Positions 34,401 through 42,193 of a stretch of 64,000 bases of DNA are shown here, in pieces. The stretch is taken from contig NZ_MUNX01000063.1 of assembly GCF_002001005.1 (NCBI RefSeq), positions 16,839 to 80,838 on the forward strand, read 5' to 3'. Every line of letters starts with the position of its first letter. Position 1 is the stretch's first letter. Origin of the DNA: Flavobacterium sp. A45. Its GTDB lineage: Bacteria; Bacteroidota; Bacteroidia; Flavobacteriales; Flavobacteriaceae. The position numbers and the translations under genes are program-made. Under the pieces are notes generated by a model. That model saw only the letters and a program-made list of their open reading frames with translations, was not told the origin of the DNA and did no database searches.

Positions 34401-35094
34401 AAGAAGAAGCTCTAACTTGTTCTACCATTTTATCGTCAATGATTAGTCCGTCTTTCAAGACTACATTTCTTTTGCACATTGCGGCAATATCAGGCTCGTG
34501 TGTTACTATCAAAATAGTTTTACCTTCATCATTAATCCCTTGAATCAACTCCATTACTTCATAAGAAGTCAATGTATCTAATGCTCCCGTAGGTTCATCG
34601 GCCAATAACACTTTTGGGTTGGAGGCCAAAGCTCTGGCAATTGCCACACGCTGTTTTTGTCCTCCGGAAAGTTCATTTGGTAAATGGTGTGAATGAGAAG
34701 CTAGACCAACTTTCTCAAGATATTTCATTGCAATCTCATTGCGTTCTTTCCTTTTTACACCTTGATAATACAACGGCAAAGCCACATTATCCAATGCACT
34801 TTTGTAATTAATCAAGTTGAAAGATTGAAAAACAAAACCAAGAAATTGGTTTCTATATTTTGAAGCAAGAGTTTCATTTAATTTTTTGATGGGCACATTG
34901 TCCAATGTATAAAGTCCCGAATCGGCTTCATCAAGAATTCCTAGAATATTCAATAAAGTAGATTTTCCTGATCCGGACGAACCCATAATAGCAACCAATT
35001 CCCCTTCTTTTATACTGAAATTAATTCCTTTTAGCACATGCAACTCGGAATGTCCCATTTTGTATGATTTGTGTAAGTCTTTAATTTCAATCAT
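34393..35094 (-). CDS. ABC transporter ATP-binding protein (LolD/MacB-N type)
   Basis: The 233-residue cytoplasmic ATPase has Walker A GSSGSGKST, Q-loop FVFQSFNLI, signature LSGGQKQR, Walker B VLLADEPTG and the H-loop in LIVTHEPD. It powers the two downstream permeases as part of a type VII (mechanotransmission) ABC system. It is the first gene of the six-gene leftward operon. The 256-bp upstream gap to the divergent DUF4403 gene should carry its promoter, but no convincing TAnnTTTG box was found there for this strand. Confidence 0.96.
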   Translation of the reverse strand: MIEIKDLHKSYKMGHSELHVLKGINFSIKEGELVAIMGSSGSGKSTLLNILGILDEADSGLYTLDNVPIKKLNETLASKYRNQFLGFVFQSFNLINYKSALDNVALPLYYQGVKRKERNEIAMKYLEKVGLASHSHHLPNELSGGQKQRVAIARALASNPKVLLADEPTGALDTLTSYEVMELIQGINDEGKTILIVTHEPDIAAMCKRNVVLKDGLIIDDKMVEQVRASSYV

Positions 35095-35309
35095 GATTTC
35101 GTTTTTTGATGCAATAGTATTTATCTTCTAAAAATAGTACTAAGAAAAATGGATTATAAAATTACTAATTAAATCTACAGACCTTTTTATTTATTTTATA
35201 ATTGGCCGCATAATTCGCAAATCATTAGTACTTCTTCCAACCAATTATTTCTTAAGCACATTTCATAAGACTTATATCCCATTAAAATGTTACACCCTTT
35301 ACGAAAAAA

Positions 35310-35331
35310 TATATTTGATTTGTTAAGTTTG
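35310..35331 (+). promoter_or_regulatory. Predicted promoter of the DUF4403 gene
   Basis: Two overlapping -7 candidates are present, TATATTTG (35310-35317) and TAAGTTTG (35324-35331), 20-40 bp before the ATG. Which is used cannot be told. Confidence 0.4.
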
Positions 35332-35350
35332 TACTCAAAACACCATACAA

Positions 35351-36766
35351 ATGCTAAAACAACTAACTATTCTAATTATTTTCTTATCAGGATTAGCACT
35401 AACAACTAGCTGTTCCTCAACTTCCCAAAAATTAGAAGCCTTAAAACCCGAACCGGACGATGCGGTGCCACTTACCTACACAAATGTACCCTCGTACATC
35501 AACTTACCTGTAAATATTAAACTAAAAGATATTGAAAACCAGACCAACATTTTACTGAATGGTTTAATCTATGAAGACAACACTATTGAAGATGACAATA
35601 TCGAAATTAAAGTATGGAAACAGGCTCCAATAACAATTACCAATGACCATGGAAAAGAAGGCGAAAAAATAAAAACCGTTTTGCCTTTAAAAGTTTGGGT
35701 AAAATACAGAATTGGAACAAAAACCATGGGAGTTGATTTGTATAAAACTCAAGAATTCAATCTAAACGGAGTAGTCACTTTATTAAGTAGCGTAAGTTTA
35801 AACAACTGGAGATTAAGCTCAAAAACAACTTTAAAATCACTTGATTGGGTTGAAAGTCCAACAATGACTGTTTTTGGAAAAAATATGCCCGTAACCTATC
35901 TTATCAATCCTGCTGTAGGTCTTTTTAAATCAAAAATTGAAAATAACATTGACAAAGCAATCGAAAATTCGATGGATTTCAAACCCAATGTAATGGAAGC
36001 GCTATCCAAGATATGTACCCCTCTTGAAATGAGTGCCGAATATAAAAGCTGGCTCAGAATCGTTCCGATAGAAGTATATTCGACCAATGCTAAACTAAAG
36101 AATGATTCTTTTTTACTCAATATGGGTATGAAATGCAACATGGAAACTTCGATTGGTAAAAAACCCGAATCAAAATTTGAAGCCAATAAAATTGCGCTAA
36201 AAGCAGTAGAAAAAATCCCAGAACAAATTTCGGCTAATATCGCAGCTGTTTCAACCTATCAAGAGGCTTCAAAAATAATGACTTCCAATTTTGCCGGGCA
36301 AGAATTTGGAACTGGAAGCAAAAAAGTAACAGTGAAAAATGTGGCACTTTGGCACAAAAACGGAAAATTAGTAATCGCATTGGATCTTTTAGGTTCTGTA
36401 AACGGAATAATTTATCTGAATGGAGTTCCGCAGTACAATGACACAACAAAAGAAATTTATTTTGACAAATTGGATTATGTATTGGACACCAAAAGCCGAT
36501 TAATGCGAACCGCAAACTGGCTGGCACAGGGAATTATTTTGAAGAAAATTGAAGAAAATTGCCGCTATTCGATTAAACAAAACCTAGACGAAGCCAAACA
36601 AAATATGATGATTTATCTTAAAAACTATTCACCTATGCCCGGCGTTTTCATTAATGGAAAAATGGAAGACATTCAATTTCAAAAAATAGAGCTAACCAAC
36701 CAAGCAATGATTGCTTTTATAAAAGTAAACGGAAACATAAACATTGCAATCGATGGACTGAAATAA
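35351..36766 (+). CDS. DUF4403 family lipoprotein
   Basis: The 471-residue protein has a lipoprotein signal (LSGLALTTSCSS, cysteine near residue 21) and a long beta-rich body matching the DUF4403 family, with the typical opening PLTYTNVPSYINLPVNI. Family function is not known; the fold is related to lipid-binding tubular proteins in some predictions. It stands alone, divergent from the efflux operon and convergent with the oxidase block, and ends in a shared bidirectional terminator. Confidence 0.85.
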   Translation: MLKQLTILIIFLSGLALTTSCSSTSQKLEALKPEPDDAVPLTYTNVPSYINLPVNIKLKDIENQTNILLNGLIYEDNTIEDDNIEIKVWKQAPITITNDHGKEGEKIKTVLPLKVWVKYRIGTKTMGVDLYKTQEFNLNGVVTLLSSVSLNNWRLSSKTTLKSLDWVESPTMTVFGKNMPVTYLINPAVGLFKSKIENNIDKAIENSMDFKPNVMEALSKICTPLEMSAEYKSWLRIVPIEVYSTNAKLKNDSFLLNMGMKCNMETSIGKKPESKFEANKIALKAVEKIPEQISANIAAVSTYQEASKIMTSNFAGQEFGTGSKKVTVKNVALWHKNGKLVIALDLLGSVNGIIYLNGVPQYNDTTKEIYFDKLDYVLDTKSRLMRTANWLAQGIILKKIEENCRYSIKQNLDEAKQNMMIYLKNYSPMPGVFINGKMEDIQFQKIELTNQAMIAFIKVNGNINIAIDGLK

Positions 36767-36798
36767 GAGTAAACAGTTTTCAGTATTTAGTAGCCAGT

Positions 36799-36841
36799 AA
36801 AAAAGTCAGTCTCGAATAATGTTTTCAAGACTGACTTTTTT
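36799..36841. terminator. Bidirectional intrinsic terminator
   Basis: Arms aaaaaagtcagtct (36799-36812) and agactgactttttt (36828-36841) give a long stem with A/T tails on both sides. It serves the DUF4403 gene (+) and the oxidase block ending at 36866 (-). Confidence 0.9.
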
Positions 36842-36865
36842 ATTGTGATTGCAATTGATATTAAT

Positions 36866-37102
36866 CTACTGTTTCTTCTTTTTCATTCTATAAATATAAT
36901 AACCAAGCGCTCCAACAAGCACATAAGGTATCACCATAAGATAAACGATTCCATCATTAACCGCAGCAGCTTGATTTTTGTTTTCATCGCCAGTTAAAGC
37001 TGCACGGCACATAGCACATTGCGCATTAGACGAAATCCCAATAAAGAAAAAACAAATTCCAAAAAGAACGGTCTTGATTTTGTGATTTACTTTTTTAAAC
37101 AT
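36866..37102 (-). CDS. Small membrane protein with CxxC motif, oxidase-block member
   Basis: This 78-residue protein has an N-terminal hydrophobic segment (TVLFGICFFFIGISSNA), the motif CAMC directly after it, a short polar loop and a second transmembrane helix (YLMVIPYVLVGALGYYIY) with a basic tail. No family name is recognised. It overlaps the DUF420 gene by 8 bp and ends a run of oxidase-assembly genes. The vicinal cysteines facing the periplasm could bind copper or handle disulfides, but this is inference. Confidence 0.75.
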   Translation of the reverse strand: MFKKVNHKIKTVLFGICFFFIGISSNAQCAMCRAALTGDENKNQAAAVNDGIVYLMVIPYVLVGALGYYIYRMKKKKQ

Positions 37103-37634
37103 AATAAGGCGAAATCATTAAATACACAATTACTCCGGTAACGGCAACATACAACCAAATTGGAAAAGTAATTTTGGCAATTTTTTTATGTTTATCAAAT
37201 TTACTGGCCAAGGCACGAACGTAAGTTATCAAAACCAATGGTATTATGGCAATTGATAAAATAATATGAGTAATCAAAATAAAGAAATATACATATTTCA
37301 AAACTCCTTCTCCACCGTATTTTGTCGAATCTGCAGTCATGTGATAAGCAACATACATTACCAAAAAAGCAACTGAACATCCAATAGCCATCTTCATCAA
37401 TAGCTCGTGACGCTTTCTATTTCCGTTTTTAATAGCCAATACCGCAGCAACCAACAACACAGCAGTTATTCCATTTACAGTGGCGTAAATAGGCGGTAAA
37501 AACGACAGAGGCGCAACATCAATTCCAAAATCTTTTAGTTTCACTTTAAATAGAACTGCAACTGCAAGAGGAATTACAATTGACAGCAACACAATCCATT
37601 TATTATACTTCTTTTCTATAGTATTATCTTCCAT
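37095..37634 (-). CDS. DUF420 family membrane protein
   Basis: The 179-residue inner-membrane protein has about five helices with conserved histidines (KRHELLM, YHMTADS, LITHIILS), the pattern of the DUF420/CtaM-like family. Members lie near haem-copper oxidase genes and, in Bacillus and Staphylococcus (CtaM), are needed for oxidase maturation. Its position downstream of the SCO-like genes supports the same role here. Confidence 0.9.
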   Translation of the reverse strand: MEDNTIEKKYNKWIVLLSIVIPLAVAVLFKVKLKDFGIDVAPLSFLPPIYATVNGITAVLLVAAVLAIKNGNRKRHELLMKMAIGCSVAFLVMYVAYHMTADSTKYGGEGVLKYVYFFILITHIILSIAIIPLVLITYVRALASKFDKHKKIAKITFPIWLYVAVTGVIVYLMISPYYV

Positions 37635-37695
37635 TCTATTTTATCAATCTTTTTTTCTAATTTCTATGTTCTAAATTCTATTCTGCAACCTATCT

Positions 37696-38382
37696 TTATT
37701 CCTTTAGCAAAGCTTGAATATCTTGCTGAATATCTCTTATTCCTTTTTTCTCCAAACCGTCATAATACAAAATCGGATTACCATATTCATCTTTTCTGCA
37801 TCGGATGTTTCCGTTTTTATCAATCAAAGCAAAAAGCCCTGAATGCTCAAAACCTCCAGCAACCTTATTGTTTTCTCCAACATAAATATTGAAACCTTTA
37901 TTGGATAAACTATAGATATACTCTTTATCCCCTGTAAGGAAATTCCAATTAGACGATTTTACTCCCAACACTTTGGCATGCTCTTTTAAAACAGCTGGCG
38001 TATCATGGGCAGGATCGATTGTTATTGAAACAATTCCAAAATTTGGATTTCCAAAAAAAGCATTTTGAAGTGTCAACATATTGGCATTCATTTTAGGACA
38101 AATAGAAGGACAAGTCGCGAAGAAAAACTCCAAAACATATACTTTACCTTTGTAGAAATCATTAGAGATTTTCACATTGTCCTGATTTGTTAGTTCAAAT
38201 TTTGGAGCAGGTCCAATTTTAACTAATTTATCATTCTCTTCAACAGAACCGCTTACCTTATCCAAACGATCTCCTTGAATCACACTGTCATTCTGCATTC
38301 TATCAACAATTTTAGGAACAGCATATATTCCAAAAACAAGTATCACAAAAGAAATTCCTATATATGATTTATTTTTAAGCAT
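37696..38382 (-). CDS. SCO1/SenC-type copper chaperone
   Basis: The 228-residue membrane-anchored protein has an N-terminal helix and a periplasmic thioredoxin-like fold. The copper-binding CxxxC is Cys91 and Cys95 in TCPSICPKM. The third ligand, His180, is in GGFEHSG. It probably delivers copper to the CuA site of cytochrome oxidase subunit II. Its start is 2 bp after the stop of a related protein that lacks these cysteines (38385-39026). Confidence 0.94.
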   Translation of the reverse strand: MLKNKSYIGISFVILVFGIYAVPKIVDRMQNDSVIQGDRLDKVSGSVEENDKLVKIGPAPKFELTNQDNVKISNDFYKGKVYVLEFFFATCPSICPKMNANMLTLQNAFFGNPNFGIVSITIDPAHDTPAVLKEHAKVLGVKSSNWNFLTGDKEYIYSLSNKGFNIYVGENNKVAGGFEHSGLFALIDKNGNIRCRKDEYGNPILYYDGLEKKGIRDIQQDIQALLKE

Positions 38383-38384
38383 TT

Positions 38385-39026
38385 TTATAATCGTTTTGTT
38401 GCGTTATGATTCTTTTTTAGAGCGGCACGGTATTCATAAAGTATAATCTTGAAATCATCCAACATCTCATTGCTTAATTCTGCCGGATGAAAAGTATTAT
38501 AACCTTCTTTATAGTCTTTCCTTTCTTTTCGTCCCCTCAAGTTTCTTTCTTTGTCAACTATATAAACATTAGGAGTACCAAAATCAGGATTCAATTTCCC
38601 TTTTAATTGTAGCTGACCAAAATACGTCATAATTTCTTCTGGATTTGCGAATACAAAATGCCATTGGCTTACATCGGTAAATGCACCTAAAGCATCAACA
38701 ACAGATTTAACATCATTTTCGGTCCCCAAGGGAGCAACAACAACAAACTGTAAATCTTTGAAATCATGATAGCGCTGATAAATTTTTTGATTTAAGTTGA
38801 AATAATTTCCTCTATTTTTAAGAATCTCAGTACCCGAAAAACCAAGTATAGTAATTTTATTGTCCAAACTTACTTTTTCACCATTTAAGGATTTCCATTC
38901 TCCAAGATCAGAAATCTTTGGAGTTATAACCGGTAGCTTTGTAAAGCTATTAACCCCGGATGCAAAAAACAAATAAGCAACAATAGGCAATATAAATAAT
39001 ACAAAAAGAACAATATTTTTTTTCAT
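38385..39026 (-). CDS. SCO-like thioredoxin-fold protein lacking the copper motif
   Basis: The 213-residue protein has a signal anchor (IVLFVLFILPIVAYLFFASG) and a thioredoxin/SCO-like fold with the family-style C-terminal FGTPNVYIVDKERNLRGR. At the place of the active-site CxxxC it reads GFSGTEILK (residues 62-70), with no cysteine. It therefore cannot bind copper or do thiol chemistry in the usual way. It lies directly upstream of the complete SCO gene, so it may be a structural partner. It begins 83 bp after the cox subunit IV stop, across a terminator-like hairpin. Confidence 0.8.
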   Translation of the reverse strand: MKKNIVLFVLFILPIVAYLFFASGVNSFTKLPVITPKISDLGEWKSLNGEKVSLDNKITILGFSGTEILKNRGNYFNLNQKIYQRYHDFKDLQFVVVAPLGTENDVKSVVDALGAFTDVSQWHFVFANPEEIMTYFGQLQLKGKLNPDFGTPNVYIVDKERNLRGRKERKDYKEGYNTFHPAELSNEMLDDFKIILYEYRAALKKNHNATKRL

Positions 39027-39056
39027 TAGAACTTTATAAAATTTAGTGTATTAAAA

Positions 39057-39095
39057 TAAAAAAAGGCATCCGTCTAGACGGATACCTTTTTCATT
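39057..39095 (-). terminator. Hairpin between cytochrome oxidase and SCO-like genes
   Basis: A 16-bp near-perfect stem, aaaaggcatccgtcta and tagacggatacctttt with one mismatch, is centred on cgtctagacg (39071-39080), with T runs on both strands. It lies 15 bp beyond the subunit IV stop and may reduce read-through into the assembly genes. Confidence 0.85.
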
Positions 39096-39109
39096 GAATT
39101 AATATCTTG

Positions 39110-39460
39110 TTAAAAATTCCATTTAATCGTAGAATTTTTAAAAACCTCAAATACATAGTCTCCCTCTGTCAATAAAATAAAAAGCAAATAACAAACTAAG
39201 AATATTAAAGGATAAACAACAGCATTACGCAATACTCTTTTTTCTCCTTCCATGTGCATAAATGCCCATACAATGTAATATGCTTTAACTATTGTTAGTA
39301 TAATAAACAACCAGTTTAACAAACTCATAGTTAAAAAAGTATTCATCGCTAAGGCATCAGGTTTTACGATACCGAAAGCAACTTCAACAGTTGTGATTAA
39401 AGATAATAGACCAAAAACAGTCCAAATTCTTTTTGTATTAGAAACATGTTCGTGTGACAT
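39110..39460 (-). CDS. Cytochrome c oxidase subunit IV family protein
   Basis: This 116-residue membrane protein has three helices (WTVFGLLSLITTVEVAFGI, LLNWLFIILTIVKAYYIVW and VYPLIFLVCYLLFILL), the organisation of the prokaryotic COX4 family. The motif AYYIVWAFMHMEGEK is characteristic. It lies 16 bp after the larger subunit III gene in the same leftward operon and helps assemble or stabilise the oxidase. Subunits I and II are not in the window. Confidence 0.9.
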   Translation of the reverse strand: MSHEHVSNTKRIWTVFGLLSLITTVEVAFGIVKPDALAMNTFLTMSLLNWLFIILTIVKAYYIVWAFMHMEGEKRVLRNAVVYPLIFLVCYLLFILLTEGDYVFEVFKNSTIKWNF

Positions 39461-39476
39461 AATGATAAATCTAAAA

Positions 39477-40451
39477 TTAAACTAAATAGAAGAATGTGAA
39501 AACAAATACCCAAACTAAATCAACAAAGTGCCAGTATAACCCCACTTTTTCAACCATTTCGTAACTACCCCTTTTCTCATAAGTCCCCAAAAGAACATTA
39601 AAAAAGATAATAATATTGATTACTATACCTGAAAAAACGTGAAACCCGTGAAATCCTGTGATAAAGAAAAAGAAATCAGCAAAAAGCTTACTTCCGTATT
39701 CATTATGAGTCAGATTAGCTCCTTCTATAACTATCTTGGCTTGATCTAAACGCACAAGAGATTCTTCTCTAGAAAGTACAATTTTCTCTTTGTCTTTATT
39801 TAAAGTTTCAATTCTCACTAAAACATCTGGATGTGCTTTGAATCCAGCTTGAACTTCAGCCACTGTGTAAGTAGGAATAGCAGATTCACTCATGAACCAT
39901 TTTGCTTTATCTCTTGACAATTGCTCTCTTTCTACAGGCAATTTTGCAGCAAAATCTGCCAAGGCAACACGATGACCTTCTTTGTCAACAAACTGAAGTA
40001 AACTACCACCAGTTGTTTCAACTGCACCATATTCTCCTTTGATAAAGTTTTTCCATTCCCAAGCTTGAGAACCAACGAAGATCAAACCTCCAATGATTGT
40101 TAGAAACATATAAAGGGCTACTTTATCCTTTTTCATTTGATGCCCTGCATCAACAGCCAAAACCATTGTTACAGATGAGAAAATCAAAATAAAAGTCATT
40201 AATGCCACATAATACATTGGAGCAGATACTCCATGTAAAAACGGAAAGTGTGTAAACACCTCATCGGCTAATGGCCATGTTTCAATAAATTTAAATCTAG
40301 AAAACCCGTAAGCTGCTAAAAATCCAGAGAACGTTAAGGCATCTGATACGATAAAAAACCACATCATCAATTTACCATAACTTGCTCCCATTGGCTCATT
40401 GCCGCCTCCCCAAGTTTTTTCACTATTTGCAGTAGTAACTGTCGCTTCCAT
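39477..40451 (-). CDS. Cytochrome c oxidase subunit III with long loop insertion
   Basis: The 324-residue subunit III family protein has helix segments around MMWFFIVSDALTFSGFLAAYGF, YYVALMTFILIFSSVTMVLAV and FFFFITGFHGFHVFSGIVINI, and ends WHFVDLVWVFVFTFFYLV, the typical C-terminus. Between the third and fourth helices there is an insertion of about 100 hydrophilic residues (about 134-240) rich in Lys, Glu and Val that canonical proteins lack. It probably faces the periplasm. It shares the operon with a second, short subunit III gene upstream. Confidence 0.93.
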   Translation of the reverse strand: MEATVTTANSEKTWGGGNEPMGASYGKLMMWFFIVSDALTFSGFLAAYGFSRFKFIETWPLADEVFTHFPFLHGVSAPMYYVALMTFILIFSSVTMVLAVDAGHQMKKDKVALYMFLTIIGGLIFVGSQAWEWKNFIKGEYGAVETTGGSLLQFVDKEGHRVALADFAAKLPVEREQLSRDKAKWFMSESAIPTYTVAEVQAGFKAHPDVLVRIETLNKDKEKIVLSREESLVRLDQAKIVIEGANLTHNEYGSKLFADFFFFITGFHGFHVFSGIVINIIIFFNVLLGTYEKRGSYEMVEKVGLYWHFVDLVWVFVFTFFYLV

Positions 40452-40493
40452 AAAAGTTATTCGTTAAAAAGTTTCCAAATTTACGTTTTTTTC

Positions 40494-41081
40494 TTATTTA
40501 AAGAAATATAAAAATAAAAATAAATAAACCCATAAGAAGTCCAAAAAGTGCCAATACATTGCACCTAGTTCTATTCCAAGAGTTTGAGTTGAATTATATT
40601 TTTGTTTAAAATGATTATAAATAATAATTAATAATGATATCATACCTCCAGCAAGGTGCAATAAATGAACCAGTACCACAATATATAAAAATGTTGTTGT
40701 GATAGAGCTGGCACTTCCAGTAAAATAATATCCATTCTCCACTATTTGTCCAAAGCCAACAAACTGCAATACTACAAATCCAATCCCCAAAGCCAATGTT
40801 GCCAAAAGCAAAGAAGTTGTCTTGCTTTGATTGTCTTTTTGAATTGCTTTTTTTGCCAAATGAAAAGTTACACTACATCCCAAAATAGCAATAGTGCTAT
40901 AATAAAAAGCAGATGGTAATTCAAAATTCTTCAACCAATCTGCTCTTGATTGACTCACTACATAAGCACTTGTTAGACCTGCAAACATCATTGTCATGCT
41001 CACCATAGCAAACAATAAAATCAATTTATAAGATCTTGCCGTTCTCAATTTATGATCTTCGGCTGTCATTGTCATTTCCAT
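40494..41081 (-). CDS. Cytochrome c oxidase subunit III (short form)
   Basis: The 195-residue protein has five transmembrane helices and the subunit III C-terminus MYWHFLDFLWVYLFLFLYFFK. It starts with a soluble EMTMTAEDHKLRTA segment. It is 2 bp downstream of cyoE and 42 bp upstream of the larger subunit III gene. Such pairs occur in Bacteroidota, where the two proteins probably act as split or alternative subunit III parts of the haem-copper oxidase. Confidence 0.93.
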   Translation of the reverse strand: MEMTMTAEDHKLRTARSYKLILLFAMVSMTMMFAGLTSAYVVSQSRADWLKNFELPSAFYYSTIAILGCSVTFHLAKKAIQKDNQSKTTSLLLATLALGIGFVVLQFVGFGQIVENGYYFTGSASSITTTFLYIVVLVHLLHLAGGMISLLIIIYNHFKQKYNSTQTLGIELGAMYWHFLDFLWVYLFLFLYFFK

Positions 41082-41083
41082 AA

Positions 41084-41986
41084 TTATCTCAAAAATTTAT
41101 CCAAAATATACACTAATTGTAATAACGTTATATAAGAAACACTTACAAGCATTAATGCTCTTGCCGCTTTTGCTGTTTTTAATTGATACAAACGAACCGC
41201 ATAAAACAACATCCAAAGTCCAAGACACAACACTAAAATCGATGCAACCGGCGTAATAAACAAACGTCCAGTATACCCTAATGCAGGCAAAAGTGACGCA
41301 ATGATTAACCAGATGGTATACAATATAATTTGCAAAGAAGTCCCTTTATCCTTTTTGCCCGTAGGCAACATAAAAAAACCAGCTTTCTCATAATCTTCAT
41401 ACAAAAACCAACCAATAGCCCAAAAATGAGGGAATTGCCAAAAAAACTGAATCAAGAACAAAGTTCCAGCTTCAATCCCAAATTCACCCGTTGCAGCAAC
41501 CCACCCTAACATAAAAGGAATAGCTCCCGGAAATGCACCCACAAAAACAGACAATGAAGTTACAGTCTTTAGCGGCGTATAAATACTCGTATATAAGAAA
41601 ATTGAGATTGCGCCAAACATGGCCGTTTTTGGATTTATTGTATAAAGCAAAACCAACCCCAAAACAGTAAGCAAACTCGCCACTATTAAAGCTAAACGAG
41701 GAGACATTCTTCCAGAGGCAACAGGACGATTCTTGGTTCGATCCATCAATGCGTCCAAATCTTTTTCTATTACCTGATTGTAAGCATTGGAAGCACCAAC
41801 CATGCAATATCCTCCAACCGCCAGTTTTAACAGAACCAACCAACTAAAAGAGTATGTAGAATCAAAACCTAGTACATATCCCGCAATTGAAGAAAAAACA
41901 ACACTAATTGCCAAACCGGCTTTAGTAATTGCTTTAAAATCAAGATAAATAGATTTAATCGAAGTGGGATTTGATGTTGTACTCAA
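41084..41986 (-). CDS. cyoE: Protohaem IX farnesyltransferase
   Basis: CyoE (CtaB) adds a farnesyl tail to haem b to make haem O, the precursor of haem A for cytochrome oxidase, in the inner membrane. The protein is about 300 residues with nine helices. The prenyltransferase motif NAYNQVIEKDLDALMDRTKNRP (Asn and two Asp-rich signatures) and FFWQFPHFWAI are clear. An in-frame TTG at 42025 lies inside the predicted promoter box, so TTG 41986 is taken as the start; this is the least certain part. It is the first gene of the oxidase operon. Confidence 0.93.
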   Translation of the reverse strand: MSTTSNPTSIKSIYLDFKAITKAGLAISVVFSSIAGYVLGFDSTYSFSWLVLLKLAVGGYCMVGASNAYNQVIEKDLDALMDRTKNRPVASGRMSPRLALIVASLLTVLGLVLLYTINPKTAMFGAISIFLYTSIYTPLKTVTSLSVFVGAFPGAIPFMLGWVAATGEFGIEAGTLFLIQFFWQFPHFWAIGWFLYEDYEKAGFFMLPTGKKDKGTSLQIILYTIWLIIASLLPALGYTGRLFITPVASILVLCLGLWMLFYAVRLYQLKTAKAARALMLVSVSYITLLQLVYILDKFLR

Positions 41987-42022
41987 TGCAGATAAAATTG
42001 GAATATTTTTTGAAAACTGGTG

Positions 42023-42054
42023 CAAATATACAAATTAGATTCAAAAATGGTCAA
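42023..42054 (-). promoter_or_regulatory. Predicted promoter of the cytochrome oxidase operon
   Basis: On the minus strand TTG (42054-42052) and TATATTTG (42030-42023) are separated by 21 bp. This fits the Bacteroidota consensus and argues for a cyoE start downstream of about 42016. Confidence 0.55.
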
Positions 42055-42193
42055 TCTAAATTGAAATTGAAAAATTAGTTATTTCATTAGTCGGTTTTTA
42101 CTGTTTAAAAGACCTTGATGAAAAACAGTATTTCAAAACAGACTTACTATAAAACCATAACCTATTTGATCAAGCCACATCAAATCAAAACTA

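Noticed and set aside
41484..41843. 119-codon minus-strand frame overlapping cyoE
   Set aside because: Out of frame with cyoE, whose prenyltransferase motifs are intact across the same bases; composition is unlike a real protein.
42099..42130. tactgttt/aaacagta hairpin between cyoE and the chitinase gene
   Set aside because: Loop is 16 nt and no T run follows on either strand; it is upstream of cyoE rather than after a gene end in a way that fits a terminator.
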